Below, one piece after another: positions 43,177 to 51,758 of a stretch of 64,000 nucleotides of DNA. Source of the DNA: Streptomyces coffeae (GTDB lineage Bacteria > Actinomycetota > Actinomycetes > Streptomycetales > Streptomycetaceae); NCBI RefSeq assembly GCF_016741875.1, contig NZ_JAERRF010000013.1:151032-215031 (forward strand), read 5' to 3'. Under the pieces are notes generated by a model. That model was not told the DNA's origin. It ran no database searches and saw only the letters and a program-made list of their open reading frames with translations. Every line of letters starts with the position of its first letter. The stretch's first letter is position 1. A program made the position numbers and the translations under genes.

Positions 43177-43950
43177 CTAGACGCGCGACTTCCGCACCGA
43201 GTGCCATGCCGCCCCGGCCAGAGCCCGAGCCGACCGGAACACCGAGAGCTGTTCGTGCCGGCGGTACAGGGCCCAGTTGTACGGCACGAGCGACAGCTTG
43301 TTCGACGAGAGCGACCCGGCCCGCTGAGACCGGTACACGGCCAAGGGTTCCCGCAGAGCCCGGGCGGGGGTCCCGTCCCGCATGATCGACAACCAGAGCG
43401 CGTAGTCCTGCCTCTTCGGCATGTCCGGCATCAGCTTCGCCCCGACCACCCTGCGGTCGTACATGCCGGTCAGGGCGCCGATGTGGTCCTGGACCAGCAT
43501 CGCGCTGTAGTCCACGCGTTCCGGCGCCCACACGACGCGCCCGTTCGGGACGAAGTCGGCGGCCTCGCCCGAGTACAGGGCGTCGACCTTGTAGTAGGAG
43601 GTGAAGGTGAGGGGCGTCCCGGCCGTCGCGGCGAAGCCGAGCTGCTTCTCCAGCTTCGTCGGGAGCCACATGTCGTCGCTGTCGAGAAAGGCGATGTAGT
43701 CACCCCGGGCCCGCGCGATGGCCAGGTTCCGGGCCTTGGCCGCGCCCCCCTGCCGGGCCGCTGCCTCCGGCAGGACCCGCTCGTCCTGCCGGGCCAGCTC
43801 TCTCAGCAGATCCATCGAGTCGTCCGAGGACGCGTCGTCGGTGATCAGCAGTTCGAGATCGGTGTGGGTCTGCGCCAGCACCGACCGAACTGAGGGCCCG
43901 AGCGTGGCCGCCGAATTGTGTACCGGCATCACCACAGAAACCAGGGGCAC
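43177..43950 (-). CDS. GT2 family glycosyltransferase
   Basis: A 257-residue GT-A fold glycosyltransferase. VSVVMPVHNSAATLG (residues 4-18), ELLITDDASSDDS, and the DxD-like IAFLDSDDMWLP motif are clear, and the C-terminal part contains KRQDYALWLSIM. No membrane segments. GTG 43950 is chosen because AAGGAG is 7 nt upstream. It diverges from a broken UDP-sugar dehydrogenase gene across 31 bp, so the pair looks like the edge of a surface-sugar cluster that has been truncated. Confidence 0.82.
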   Translation of the reverse strand: MPLVSVVMPVHNSAATLGPSVRSVLAQTHTDLELLITDDASSDDSMDLLRELARQDERVLPEAAARQGGAAKARNLAIARARGDYIAFLDSDDMWLPTKLEKQLGFAATAGTPLTFTSYYKVDALYSGEAADFVPNGRVVWAPERVDYSAMLVQDHIGALTGMYDRRVVGAKLMPDMPKRQDYALWLSIMRDGTPARALREPLAVYRSQRAGSLSSNKLSLVPYNWALYRRHEQLSVFRSARALAGAAWHSVRKSRV

Positions 43951-43981
43951 AGCAGTGCTCCTTACCCAGATTGGAGCCGTC

Positions 43982-44440
43982 ATGGAAGTTGTTGTGGCGC
44001 CGGCCAAGGCTACGTGGGACTGCCGCTCGCCGTGCGCGCCGCCGAGGTGGGCCATCGCGTCGTCGGCTACGACGTGGACCCACACCGCATCAAGCGGCTC
44101 ACCGCCGGCGATCCGTACGTTGAGGACGTGGCCTCCTCCCGGCTCCGTGCGGTGCTGGACACCGGGGCCTACTCCGCGACCGCCGACCCTGCCGCGCTGG
44201 CCGACTTCGACATCGCGGTGATCACGGTGCCGACCCCGCTGCGGGACGGCGTGCCCGACCTTACCTACATCGAGTCCTGCGCCCGGACCCTGGGCGAGCA
44301 CCTTCGCCCCGGCGCGACCGTTGTCCTGGAGTCCACGACCTATCCCGGCACCACCGAGGAACTGCTGCTGCCGATCCTGGAGAAGGCGTCGGGCCTCAGG
44401 GGCGGGGTGGACTTCCTGGCCGGACGTGCGGCCGGTGGCG
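43982..44440 (+). pseudogene. Truncated UDP-sugar dehydrogenase
   Basis: The N-terminal Rossmann domain of a UDP-glucose/UDP-ManNAc-type dehydrogenase is recognisable: GYVGLPLAVRAAEVGHRVVG, FDIAVITVPTPLRDG and VVLESTTYPGTTEE. ATG 43982 (GGAG 5 nt upstream) is one frame away. Inserting one G near 43996 would give MEVVVGAGQGYVGLP. Similarity ends at GGVDFLAG, about residue 155 of a normal 430, and unrelated sequence follows. Both frameshift and truncation show it is dead. Confidence 0.8.
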
Positions 44441-44756
44441 CAGCCCGATCGCGAGGTTCAAACGCATCAGCCGCGCCGCCGCCGGGTTGCCGGCCCGGTC
44501 TGCGGATCTGAGACCGGTCTCGTGCGCCTCAACCCACACGCGGTAGGGAGGCCAGCGCTAGAACAACGCCCAGCTGCGGCTCACTCCCGACGAGCCATAT
44601 TTGGCCACCTCTTTTCGGCCCATCCGGAAGGGCGCGGAGCACACCGGAAGAAGTGCCGCTATGCCGATCACAGATGTTTCGTGAACGCCTCACGTGACAG
44701 GGGCTGCGGGCACTACCGTCCGGAGCGGAAGCCGACGAGATGACAGGAGCACGGCG

Positions 44757-45362
44757 TTGGAGAACTTCTTCGTCCCCAAGAAGATCTGGCAGGGCGGAGG
44801 CCCCTTCCCGCACGTCCTCGTGTTGCTGAGCGAGTATCCGGAGTTCCGTGAGTACGCCCGCGCCCACCACGACCTGCTCTCCGAGTACGGCGACAAGCTC
44901 GGCGTGATCCCCGAGGAGTGGCTGCACTCCACGGTCCAGGGCATCCATCACGCGATCGACGACGGCCAACTGGACAAGCTACGGGACGCCCTGCGCGTCG
45001 AGCTGGCCGGAATGGAGCCGTTCCGGGTCCAGCTCGGCCCGGTGTGGCCAGGCGTCACCGCGGTCACGGTCGCCGTCTACCCGGAGGACGTGATGGCCGA
45101 GCTCAACGGCCGCGTCCGTACGGCGATGGAGAAGGTTCCCGGCATCTCGCTGCGTGCGAAGGAGGCCAGGTTCTGGGCTCACGCGTCGTTGACCTATGCC
45201 CGGGCCGACTTCCCGGACCGTGACCTCAACCGTGCGCTGCGTGCGCTGCGGCCCCCGCGAGTGGACATCACGATCGACCGAGTCCACCTTGTCAATCAGT
45301 ACCAGCGCCCCAACCTTGGCTATTACACCTGGGATGTGGTCGAAGAGGTCCCGTTCGGGTGA
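44757..45362 (+). CDS. 2H phosphoesterase / 2'-5' RNA ligase-like protein
   Basis: A 201-residue 2H-superfamily protein with both catalytic His motifs, WLHSTVQ (about residue 60) and AHASLTYAR (about 142), separated by the usual strands. Relatives cleave 2',3'-cyclic phosphates, ligate tRNA halves or degrade signalling nucleotides. TTG 44757 lies 7 nt after AGGAG. An inverted, broken second copy is at 45451-45860. No clear operon partner; the HisRS gene is further downstream on the same strand. Confidence 0.78.
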   Translation: MENFFVPKKIWQGGGPFPHVLVLLSEYPEFREYARAHHDLLSEYGDKLGVIPEEWLHSTVQGIHHAIDDGQLDKLRDALRVELAGMEPFRVQLGPVWPGVTAVTVAVYPEDVMAELNGRVRTAMEKVPGISLRAKEARFWAHASLTYARADFPDRDLNRALRALRPPRVDITIDRVHLVNQYQRPNLGYYTWDVVEEVPFG

Positions 45363-45450
45363 TCCGAGGCATCTGTCGCGTCCTTCGGCCGTGAGCCGAT
45401 GCCGATGGCGGACCGGGCGGCAACCTCGGCGGCGTACTCAAAAGCGCAGC

Positions 45451-45860
45451 TCAGGCGGCCTCAACGAAATCCCGGGCACCTTCTCGGCCGCAGTGCGGAC
45501 GCGGCGGTTGAGTGCGGCCATCCCGTCCTCCGCCGGGGTAGACCGCGACGGTCACGGCGGTGATACCAGGCCATACCGGAAGGCCGAGCTGGACCTGGAA
45601 CGGCTCCATGTCGGCCAACGCATCGCGGAGGTGCCGCAGAGCTGAGCCAGCTGCTCCGTGTCGACCGCGTGGTGGATGCCCTGGACCGTAGAGTGCAGCC
45701 ACTCCTCGGGGATCACACCGAACTCGGCGTGCTCGGCGAGCAGATCGTGGTGGGCGCGGGCGTACTCGCGGAACTCCTCATACTCGCTCAGCAGCACGAG
45801 AACGTGCGGGGAAGGCCCTCCGTCCTTCCAGATCTTCTTGAGGGTGAAGAAGTTCTCCAA
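45451..45860 (-). pseudogene. Broken inverted copy of the 2H phosphoesterase gene
   Basis: Starts TTG 45860 with NFFTLKKIWKDGGPSPHVLV, and retains EEWLHSTVQGIHHAV. It then shifts frame and continues ALADMEPFQVQLG and VWPGITAVTVAVYPG. It stops before the second His motif. It mirrors the intact gene 44757-45362, so the two formed an inverted duplication now decaying on one side. Confidence 0.8.
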
Positions 45861-45953
45861 CGCCGCGCTCCTGAACTTGACGTCGTAGGGCTGTAGTTCG
45901 GCAGCGTAGCGGCCGTGGCCCGCCAGCGCGTCGCGAAGGTCCTGTGATTACCG

Positions 45954-46235
45954 GTGCCTCGTCTGATCGCTGCTGTGTACGTACAGGACCCGTGCACCCG
46001 AGAGGAGTTGATCCTGCTCCCGGGTGATGAGCCCAGTCCGGAGGTCGCTGCGCTGGTGACCAATCCCGATGCGTGGGAGGTTCTGCCGACGGAGTGCGGG
46101 CCGGAACCGATTGCGGTTGGTGAGCCGGACCCATCCGGCCAGAAGGCCGCAGAACCGGATGCGGGCGAGACCGATGGGGACGGGCCGAAGAAGCAGACGC
46201 CGCGGCGTTCGCGGTCCTCGACGGCTTCATCGTGA
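45954..46235 (+). CDS. Small phage-like protein
   Basis: A 93-residue protein from GTG 45954: VPRLIAAVYVQDPCTREELI then LLPGDEPSPEVAALVTNPDA and a charged Pro/Lys/Arg-rich tail. Short proteins with the VYVQDP...LLPGDEPP pattern are typical of Streptomyces prophage head-gene clusters. The broken gene at 46328 also looks phage-derived. No strong Shine-Dalgarno. Possibly a relic. Confidence 0.5.
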   Translation: MPRLIAAVYVQDPCTREELILLPGDEPSPEVAALVTNPDAWEVLPTECGPEPIAVGEPDPSGQKAAEPDAGETDGDGPKKQTPRRSRSSTASS

Positions 46236-46327
46236 CCCCTGACGGGGGCCCGAGAGGCTGTCCCGTCATGATCGGCCCGCCGACAGGAGTCCTGGCGGCG
46301 GGCCGTGATGTAGCGAAGAAGGGAGCG

Positions 46328-46659
46328 GTGGTGGACGAGTTCCAGCGGCGTGGTTGCTGGCTCAGCTCGGGCCGGACTCGGACTCGGCGGACTTGGAGCG
46401 TCGGTTCTTCCGCCTCCGGTCGGTACAGGCGGTGGCGCTGGAGGTGCTGGGGGAGCGACGGGCGAAGCTGCTGGGCGACCCGCTGAAGGTCACCGTTGAC
46501 GGCGTGGTGACCATGGACCTTCAGGAGAACCTGCGGGGCATCGAGCGGCAGATCGACCAGGTGCGTCAGACCCCAGCCCCGGACGACCCCGGCGAGGAAG
46601 AAGAAGCCGACGAGGTGATGGGCGTGACGTGGCTGACGCCGGGGCGCCGGTACCGGTAG
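46328..46659 (+). pseudogene. Frameshifted prophage protein
   Basis: The start GTGGTGGACGAGTTCCAG encodes VVDEFQR. Similarity to a phage structural-type protein continues one frame away as LLAQLGPDSDSADLERRFFR, VALEVLGERRAKLLGDPL and MDLQENLRGIERQIDQV, ending TWLTPGRRYR. One missing G near 46349 would restore VDEFQRAWLLAQLGPD. It is a remnant of the same prophage as the preceding small gene. Confidence 0.6.
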
Positions 46660-46822
46660 CTATGCGGATCTTCCTGGGCGCCACGCGCACCTTGGGTAAG
46701 GGCAGCCCCAGCGATGGGCCGGGACGGCTGAAGGGCGCGTGTTGCGCCGCTGCATCAGACGGGTGGCGATGGGGCCGCGCGGGGAGCGCCGGAAAGCGGT
46801 CCAGCCAGGTTGCACCGTGGGT

Positions 46823-46900
46823 ACCGGATCGCCTGCCTCGATCCGGTGGCCCCCGGCGACCACCGGCGGAACGGAGCCCTACCCCTCCGTGTGGGGGTCT
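46823..46900 (+). promoter_or_regulatory. hisS leader with mutually exclusive hairpins
   Basis: Hairpin A pairs ACCGGATCG (46823-46831) with CGATCCGGT (46839-46847). Hairpin B pairs CCGGTGG (46843-46849) with CCACCGG (46860-46866) and uses the same CCGGT, so only one can form. A third small stem (ACCCC...GGGGGT, about 46882-46900) follows. This sits 80-160 nt before hisS in a 320-nt non-coding stretch. Alternative structures suggest an attenuator or riboswitch-like leader; no full T-box consensus was found. Confidence 0.45.
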
Positions 46901-46982
46901 TCGCCCGGCGGTTCGCTTAGGTCGTCGGGACACTGCTCGATGCGTTTTGCCTGCGGCGCCCGGCTTCCGGGACTATGGCCGC

Positions 46983-48311
46983 ATGGCCTCGTTGAAGCAG
47001 TTTGAGCCCGCGTCCGGCACCCGTGATTTTCTCGCCGCTGAGCATGAGAGGCGGGAACGCGCGTTCGCGACAATCAGGGAAGTATTCGGCCGCTACGGCT
47101 TTCAGCCTCTCCAGACGCCGGCGTTCGAGCGGCTGGACGTCCTCACCGGCAAGTACGGCGACGAGGGCGACAAGCTGATCTTCAAGATCCTCCGGCGCGG
47201 TGAGCATGAGGCGACCGGCGAGGCTGACCTTGCCCTCCGCTATGACCTCACGGTGCCGTTGGCCCGCGCGGTGGCGGCCTACGGCAGCCAGCTGCCCTCC
47301 CCGTACAAGAGGTACGCCATCGCTCCGGTATGGCGGGCCGACCGGCCGGGCAAGGGACGCTTCCGCGAGTTCGTACAGTGCGACTTGGACATCGTCGGAT
47401 CGTCCTCGCCGTTGTCCGACGCCGAGGTTGTCCTCGCCTTGCACGACGCCCTGGATGCGCTGGGCGTTCCGGAGTTCCGGTTCCTGCTGAACTCCCGGCA
47501 CGTCCTGTTCGGCCTGTTGGAGGCGTACAACGTCCCCGAAGACCTCGGCTCCGGCGTGCTGATCACGCTCGACAAGCTCGACAAGCTCTCCCCGGAGGCT
47601 GTTGTCGGCGAGCTGGTGGCCAGCCGCGGGCTGTCGCAGGAGGTGGCACAGGGTCTGGTGGATGACCTCACTTCGCCCGACGCGGTCGAGCGGATCCGGG
47701 GCGAGCTGAAGTCCAGCGAGATGGGCCAGGCGGGACTGGCGGAGGTGGACCGGCTGCTGGAGCTGACCAAGGACGCGATCCCGGCCGAGCGGATCGGGTT
47801 CACGCCAAACCTGGTACGCGGCCTCGACTACTACACGGGGATCATCTTCGAGGTCGTCGCGCCGGGCATGCCAGGCTCGATCGCCTCCGGCGGTCGGTAT
47901 GACGGGCTCATCGCTCGGCTCGGTGGCAAGGACTCCCCAGCCTGTGGCGGCTCGCTTGGCATCGAGCGGATCCTTCCGCTTCTGGAGCAGGCTGACCAGG
48001 ACAGCTACTCGCAGATCGACGTGGCTGTAACGGTCATGGGCGAGGACCTGGCGGCGGACAGTTTCCGGATGGCGGCTGAAATCCGGCGCGTCGGGGTACG
48101 AACTGGTGTCTACCTGGGGGCCAGTGGGAAGTTCGCCAAGCAGATGAAGTGGGCCAGCGACCAGGGGGCCCGCTTCTGCGTGATCTACGGCAAGGCTGAG
48201 TGCGAGGCTGGCACGGTCACGCTGCGGGACATGGACAGCGGCGAGCAGGTCCAGGTCCCACTCGATCAGGTCGCCGCGGAGCTCGCGCGGCGGTGCGCAC
48301 CATCCAGTTGA
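46983..48311 (+). CDS. hisS: Histidyl-tRNA synthetase
   Basis: A 442-residue class II HisRS. The motifs are present: FEPASGTRDFL at the N-terminus, RYDLTVPLAR, motif 2 RADRPGKGRFREFVQCDLDI, the HisRS-specific VRGLDYYTG, GGRYDGL, and motif 3 GGSLGIERI. A C-terminal anticodon-binding domain follows. It charges tRNA-His. The gene lies in accessory DNA with remnants of mobile elements around it and is followed by an unknown gene, so it may be an extra copy. Whether the genome has another hisS cannot be seen. The upstream leader contains alternative hairpins. Confidence 0.92.
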   Translation: MASLKQFEPASGTRDFLAAEHERRERAFATIREVFGRYGFQPLQTPAFERLDVLTGKYGDEGDKLIFKILRRGEHEATGEADLALRYDLTVPLARAVAAYGSQLPSPYKRYAIAPVWRADRPGKGRFREFVQCDLDIVGSSSPLSDAEVVLALHDALDALGVPEFRFLLNSRHVLFGLLEAYNVPEDLGSGVLITLDKLDKLSPEAVVGELVASRGLSQEVAQGLVDDLTSPDAVERIRGELKSSEMGQAGLAEVDRLLELTKDAIPAERIGFTPNLVRGLDYYTGIIFEVVAPGMPGSIASGGRYDGLIARLGGKDSPACGGSLGIERILPLLEQADQDSYSQIDVAVTVMGEDLAADSFRMAAEIRRVGVRTGVYLGASGKFAKQMKWASDQGARFCVIYGKAECEAGTVTLRDMDSGEQVQVPLDQVAAELARRCAPSS

Positions 48312-48355
48312 CGTGCAGCGGGCCCTGTCCGCTGCCGACTTTCGAGGAGGAGCGG

Positions 48356-48967
48356 ATGGGAACGCAAGGCGATCGGATCTTTGAGGTGACGGCTGAGCGC
48401 GGGTTTCCGGATCCGTGGCTCAGCTTCGGAGACTCACTGTGCGACGAGGCAGCTCTCAGCACGGAGTTAACCCGCGCGATCAGCAAGGCACGTAAGGAAC
48501 CCACAGCCGAGACCCGTGCCGAGGTCGCGCGGGTCTTCCAGGCGAAGACGGCGAACCTGCGGCGCTGTGCCGGGATCCTTGACCAGGTGCTTGGTGACTA
48601 CGACGCCTCGGGTATGTGGGCGGTCCTGGACGAGCGGGCTGGCAGGCTCGCTATCGAGGACGTGCTGGAGACCTGGGGGCGCACCCAGGCGTTGCACCCG
48701 TTCCCCGTCGTGCTCAAGAGCCTGGAGTTCAACTGGGGCTACATGAAGGAGCACGGCGTCCGGGCGTTCTACGAGATGACCCGCGGCTACGTCGCGCGGC
48801 TCCAGGAGAACACCGACCGCTGGCATGACGCCTGGCAGGGCGAGGTCGAAACCGGAGTGGTGGACCGCATCACGTCCATCGAATGCGACTTGGCGAGCAT
48901 CGAGGCGCCGATGCACTGCGACGTGTGCAAGAAGACGATCACGGCGCTGCTGTACCTCGACGAGTAG
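48356..48967 (+). CDS. Unknown protein following hisS
   Basis: A 203-residue soluble, mostly helical protein beginning MGTQGDRIFEVTAERGFPDP. It contains VFQAKTANLRRCAGILDQVL and WGRTQALHPFPVVLKSLEFN, and ends CDVCKKTITALLYLDE, a CxxC knuckle. GAGGAGGAG precedes ATG 48356. It starts 44 bp after hisS and shares its terminator, so the two are probably co-transcribed. No family recognised; a role linked to tRNA-His or a HisRS product is a guess from position. Confidence 0.6.
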   Translation: MGTQGDRIFEVTAERGFPDPWLSFGDSLCDEAALSTELTRAISKARKEPTAETRAEVARVFQAKTANLRRCAGILDQVLGDYDASGMWAVLDERAGRLAIEDVLETWGRTQALHPFPVVLKSLEFNWGYMKEHGVRAFYEMTRGYVARLQENTDRWHDAWQGEVETGVVDRITSIECDLASIEAPMHCDVCKKTITALLYLDE

Positions 48968-49006
48968 CCAAGGGAAGGTGGAGCGAACGCTCCTGCTGGT
49001 CCAACG

Positions 49007-49048
49007 CGCTGCGCCCACGCCTCCGAGGTCGGAGGCGTGGGCGCAGCG
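49007..49048 (+). terminator. 18-bp perfect terminator hairpin
   Basis: An 18-bp uninterrupted stem (49007-49024 with 49031-49048, core GCTGCGCCCACGCCTCC) with loop GAGGTC, 39 bp after the stop at 48967. It probably terminates the hisS operon. Confidence 0.8.
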
Positions 49049-49066
49049 GTTTGGGAAGCCAACTTG

Positions 49067-49088
49067 GGCACAGTGTCGTTACTGTGCC
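49067..49088 (-). terminator. Hairpin facing the DUF397 operon
   Basis: GGCACAGT-GTCGTT-ACTGTGCC, a perfect 8-bp stem about 100 bp beyond the DUF397 stop on the minus strand. Likely the terminator of the XRE-DUF397 operon. Confidence 0.45.
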
Positions 49089-49189
49089 TGCTGGGAAGGC
49101 TTCTCACGGTGACTCCCGGCTCGGTACCTACTCACCAGGCGCCGATCTGGGAGCCACCGTTACTGGAGGCCTCACCCCTGGGCAAGGTG

Positions 49190-49411
49190 TCAGTCGACAC
49201 CGGGGCTCTGGATGGCGAAGGCGATGAATGCCGCCCATCCTTGTGGTGACACGGTGAGGTTTGGGCCGCTGATGTCCTTTGAGTCCCGTACGTGGATGGC
49301 GTTGGGTCGGGCTGCGACCTCAACGCACTGCCCACCGTTACTGCCGCTGTAGCTGCTCTTGACCCAGGTGAGGTCGTCGCAGGCGTGCATCGTGGCCTGC
49401 TCGATGGTCAT
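49190..49411 (-). CDS. DUF397 domain protein
   Basis: A 73-residue DUF397 protein: LTWVKSSYSGSNGGQCVEVA, then HVRDSKDISGPNLTVSPQGW. Its ATG overlaps the stop of the XRE-DUF5753 gene (ATGA), the classical two-gene arrangement in which the small protein partners the regulator. This is a second, complete pair in the window besides the one at 34180/35514. Confidence 0.85.
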   Translation of the reverse strand: MTIEQATMHACDDLTWVKSSYSGSNGGQCVEVAARPNAIHVRDSKDISGPNLTVSPQGWAAFIAFAIQSPGVD

Positions 49412-50229
49412 AGATTCCCCGCCAGTTCTTCGATGAGCTTCACTGAGTCCTCCGCATTGAGGGCTTGGCCCCGGATGATTCCATACCGTCCTTCGAGCGA
49501 TCGGACCTTGTCCGGAGCTGCGATCCAGTCGCTCCCCGCTTGCCCTTCCACGTATCCAAGCCGCTTGCCCTCAGCTGTCTCCAGAAGCGTGAGGGGGCCA
49601 TCGAAGCCAGCGTGCGTCTCGCAGGCCGTTGGCAGCACCTGAATTGTTACATTCCGCATGCGAGCGCACTCGATCAGTTTATTGAGTTGGCCCTTGAGCG
49701 CCGACTTCCCTCCGATCGGACGCCGTAGTACCCACTCCTCGATGACGAAGCTGAGCATGCAGGTGGGCTTGCGGGGTAGCAGGGCTTGTCGCTCTAGTCG
49801 GGCAGCGACTCGGGCCTCGACCTCCTCGTCGTCGAGAGTCGGATGGTGGGCGCTCAGTACTGCATGGGCGTAAGCCTCGGTCTGTAGCAACCCATTCACC
49901 ACGTGGGTGTCGTAGATGTCGATGCGGAGGGCGCTGGCTTCAGCCTGAACGTACTCCTCGAACCACTCGGGGAAGAGGTACTGGTTGGACAGATGTTCGC
50001 CTACGACCACTAGGACACCATGGGCCTGGAGTGCGGTGTCGACAGCCTCGATGTAGTCCGGCTGTGCTCGGCGTTCGCCCCTTTCGATCTTTCGCACGAG
50101 GTCAACGGAGTACGGGATCTTGTCGCTCAACTCCTGGGTGCTCAGCCCTCGAACTTCGCGGAGGCGCTTCTGTTGGGCGCCGAAGATGACGTAGCTCGGC
50201 GGCCTGTCATCCTTGTCCTCGCTGGTCAA
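49408..50229 (-). CDS. XRE regulator with DUF5753 domain
   Basis: A 273-residue regulator. The XRE domain is at about residues 12-70 (LREVRGLSTQELSDKIPYSV then DLVRKIERGERR), followed by DUF5753 (ASALRIDIYDTHVVNGLLQT, ARLERQALL, RNVTIQVLP, GPLTLLE). TTG 50229 is chosen because AAGGAGGAG lies just upstream; longer starts add unrelated sequence. It is translationally coupled to the DUF397 gene. The divergent operon at 50360 is a possible target. Confidence 0.85.
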   Translation of the reverse strand: MTSEDKDDRPPSYVIFGAQQKRLREVRGLSTQELSDKIPYSVDLVRKIERGERRAQPDYIEAVDTALQAHGVLVVVGEHLSNQYLFPEWFEEYVQAEASALRIDIYDTHVVNGLLQTEAYAHAVLSAHHPTLDDEEVEARVAARLERQALLPRKPTCMLSFVIEEWVLRRPIGGKSALKGQLNKLIECARMRNVTIQVLPTACETHAGFDGPLTLLETAEGKRLGYVEGQAGSDWIAAPDKVRSLEGRYGIIRGQALNAEDSVKLIEELAGNL

Positions 50230-50359
50230 CGGTCTCCTCCTTTCGACTATGGCCCTGCGGCGGGACAGGGCAGTACAAAGTCCTACCGCAGGAGCCCAGT
50301 TCGCTTTGTCCACCGGGAAGAGCTACCGATCCTGGCTCTCCGTCACCAGTGTGTGACAC

Positions 50360-50830
50360 ATGATCTCCAAACCTCATCTAACGCAAACGACCTTTGTGCC
50401 GGGAGCGTTGGAGGGTGACCAGGGTCCGGTGCATGAGGGGCCGGTGTGGCTGCCTTCCAGCGGAGTCCATATGGTGCGGGCGGGAGCCCACTTCGATGTG
50501 GTCCGCGTCCCCGGAGAACGCGGGATCGCCACAGCAAATGATCTGTGCGCGACGGCTCCGGGGCGCAGCGGACCGATCCTTCGGCAGCTACTCGGCACGG
50601 ATGTCACCCTCTTCTTCGTGATGCCGGACCCGCAGGAGACCGTTAAATGGCCTCCTGGCATCAGGGAGCTTCGGAAGGACGAGACCGTACGACTGCCTGC
50701 CCTCGGAACCAATGACAGCGGCAGTGAGTGGGTGGCTTGTCCTACAGCTGCCGCTCCATATGTCGACCGACGAGCACTTCAGGCAGTGCTCATCCGGGCG
50801 ACCGGCTGGACCCCGGTGGAGGGGGCGTGA
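50360..50830 (+). CDS. Conserved hypothetical protein, first gene of a coupled operon
   Basis: A 156-residue protein: GPVWLPSSGVHMVRAGAHFD, VVRVPGERGIATANDLC, and ending YVDRRALQAVLIRATGW. It resembles uncharacterised Streptomyces proteins found next to DUF6415 genes. It diverges from the XRE/DUF397 pair and overlaps the next gene by 4 nt (GTGA). No catalytic motif is evident. It starts a run of four overlapping genes up to 52348. Confidence 0.6.
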   Translation: MISKPHLTQTTFVPGALEGDQGPVHEGPVWLPSSGVHMVRAGAHFDVVRVPGERGIATANDLCATAPGRSGPILRQLLGTDVTLFFVMPDPQETVKWPPGIRELRKDETVRLPALGTNDSGSEWVACPTAAAPYVDRRALQAVLIRATGWTPVEGA

Positions 50831-51342
50831 ATCTCCATCGGGGCACAACATCGCGGCGCTCGACGGTGCAAGTGGCGGTCGGCCAGACCAGTGGGCTTCT
50901 GCGGCGTCAGGCCAAGCAACTGGACGTCGAGACCACTCGCTTGGCTTCTCCCGAGACTGTTCGTGCGTGCATCACTCCCCTGCACAACTCGTTCATCTAC
51001 GACGAAGGGATCGCTGACGACCTGGACACGGCCTTCGGCTTGCAGTCGGCCCTGCTCACCATGGAGGACGTACAGGAGCTGGCGCCCCGCATCGGCCGCC
51101 ATCTGCGTCAGTTGCAGAACATCGCTGTCCAGCGTGGCGCCGGAGCCCTGAGTCCGGAACTCACGGCGATTGTGGAGCGAGCACAGCGGCTCAAGGTCGA
51201 GCCCCCGCCTACCGATCTCGCATCAGCCCGGGGACATGTGCGTCGGCTGGCGCTGGCGGTCGAAGAAGTGCTTGGGGTGCTGGCAGCCGAGACGACCGAC
51301 ACCGCTGGCTCCACCCACGTCGAGGAACGGTGGTCAGCATGA
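50827..51342 (+). CDS. DUF6415-like protein
   Basis: A 171-residue protein from GTG 50827: VRACITPLHNSFIYDEGIAD, LTMEDVQELAPRIGRHLRQL and ARGHVRRLALAVEEVLGVL. It matches the pattern of DUF6415, a helical family frequent in Streptomyces accessory operons. Function unknown. Overlaps both neighbours by 4 nt, so it is part of a strictly coupled set. Confidence 0.65.
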   Translation: MNLHRGTTSRRSTVQVAVGQTSGLLRRQAKQLDVETTRLASPETVRACITPLHNSFIYDEGIADDLDTAFGLQSALLTMEDVQELAPRIGRHLRQLQNIAVQRGAGALSPELTAIVERAQRLKVEPPPTDLASARGHVRRLALAVEEVLGVLAAETTDTAGSTHVEERWSA

Positions 51343-51758
51343 CGCTGCCCCGCGGCTACTGGTGCCAGGTGATCTACACGGAACCGGATCGGCCCGACGC
51401 CGTAGTGCTGAGCACGACAACCGGCTTCCCCGGCCGCGCGGTCACCTGGCTCAGGACGACCGCACGGAACGTCGCCGTCGACCTGGATCGCGAAGCCTTC
51501 GGCACCGTGTGGGCCTGGCTCGGCGATCACCAGGGCGCCGGCATGGTCGTCAAGGATCTGCACAACGGCATCCCTTATACCGCCCGACTGGGCAGTAGCG
51601 AACGCCCGATGTGGCTCGTAGTCCATCCCGTCTCGTGCCTGCCTCTCTTCGATGTCTGCACCCGACCGCGCGCCTTATCCGTTCCCAGCCAGGCCGGGGT
51701 GCTTCGTAGTCAGGCGGCGAGCCCTCTGCACTGTCCTGCCAACCGGAGGTCCGCATGA
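51339..51758 (+). CDS. Hypothetical protein
   Basis: A 139-residue protein from ATG 51339: LPRGYWCQVIYTEPDRPDAV, TTGFPGRAVTWLRTTARNVA and ERPMWLVVHP. The first 95 residues look folded; the last 45 are irregular (RALSVPSQAGVLRSQAASPL), perhaps after an old frameshift. Overlaps its neighbours by ATGA on both sides. Not recognised beyond Streptomyces-type hypotheticals. Confidence 0.55.
   Translation: MTLPRGYWCQVIYTEPDRPDAVVLSTTTGFPGRAVTWLRTTARNVAVDLDREAFGTVWAWLGDHQGAGMVVKDLHNGIPYTARLGSSERPMWLVVHPVSCLPLFDVCTRPRALSVPSQAGVLRSQAASPLHCPANRRSA

Noticed and set aside
46800..46870. A T-box riboswitch before hisS
   Set aside because: AGGTTGCACCGTGGG is only loosely like the T-box AGGGTGGNACCGCG, the UGGN bulge is absent, and no specifier loop with a His codon could be placed. 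The alternative hairpins are reported without this label.
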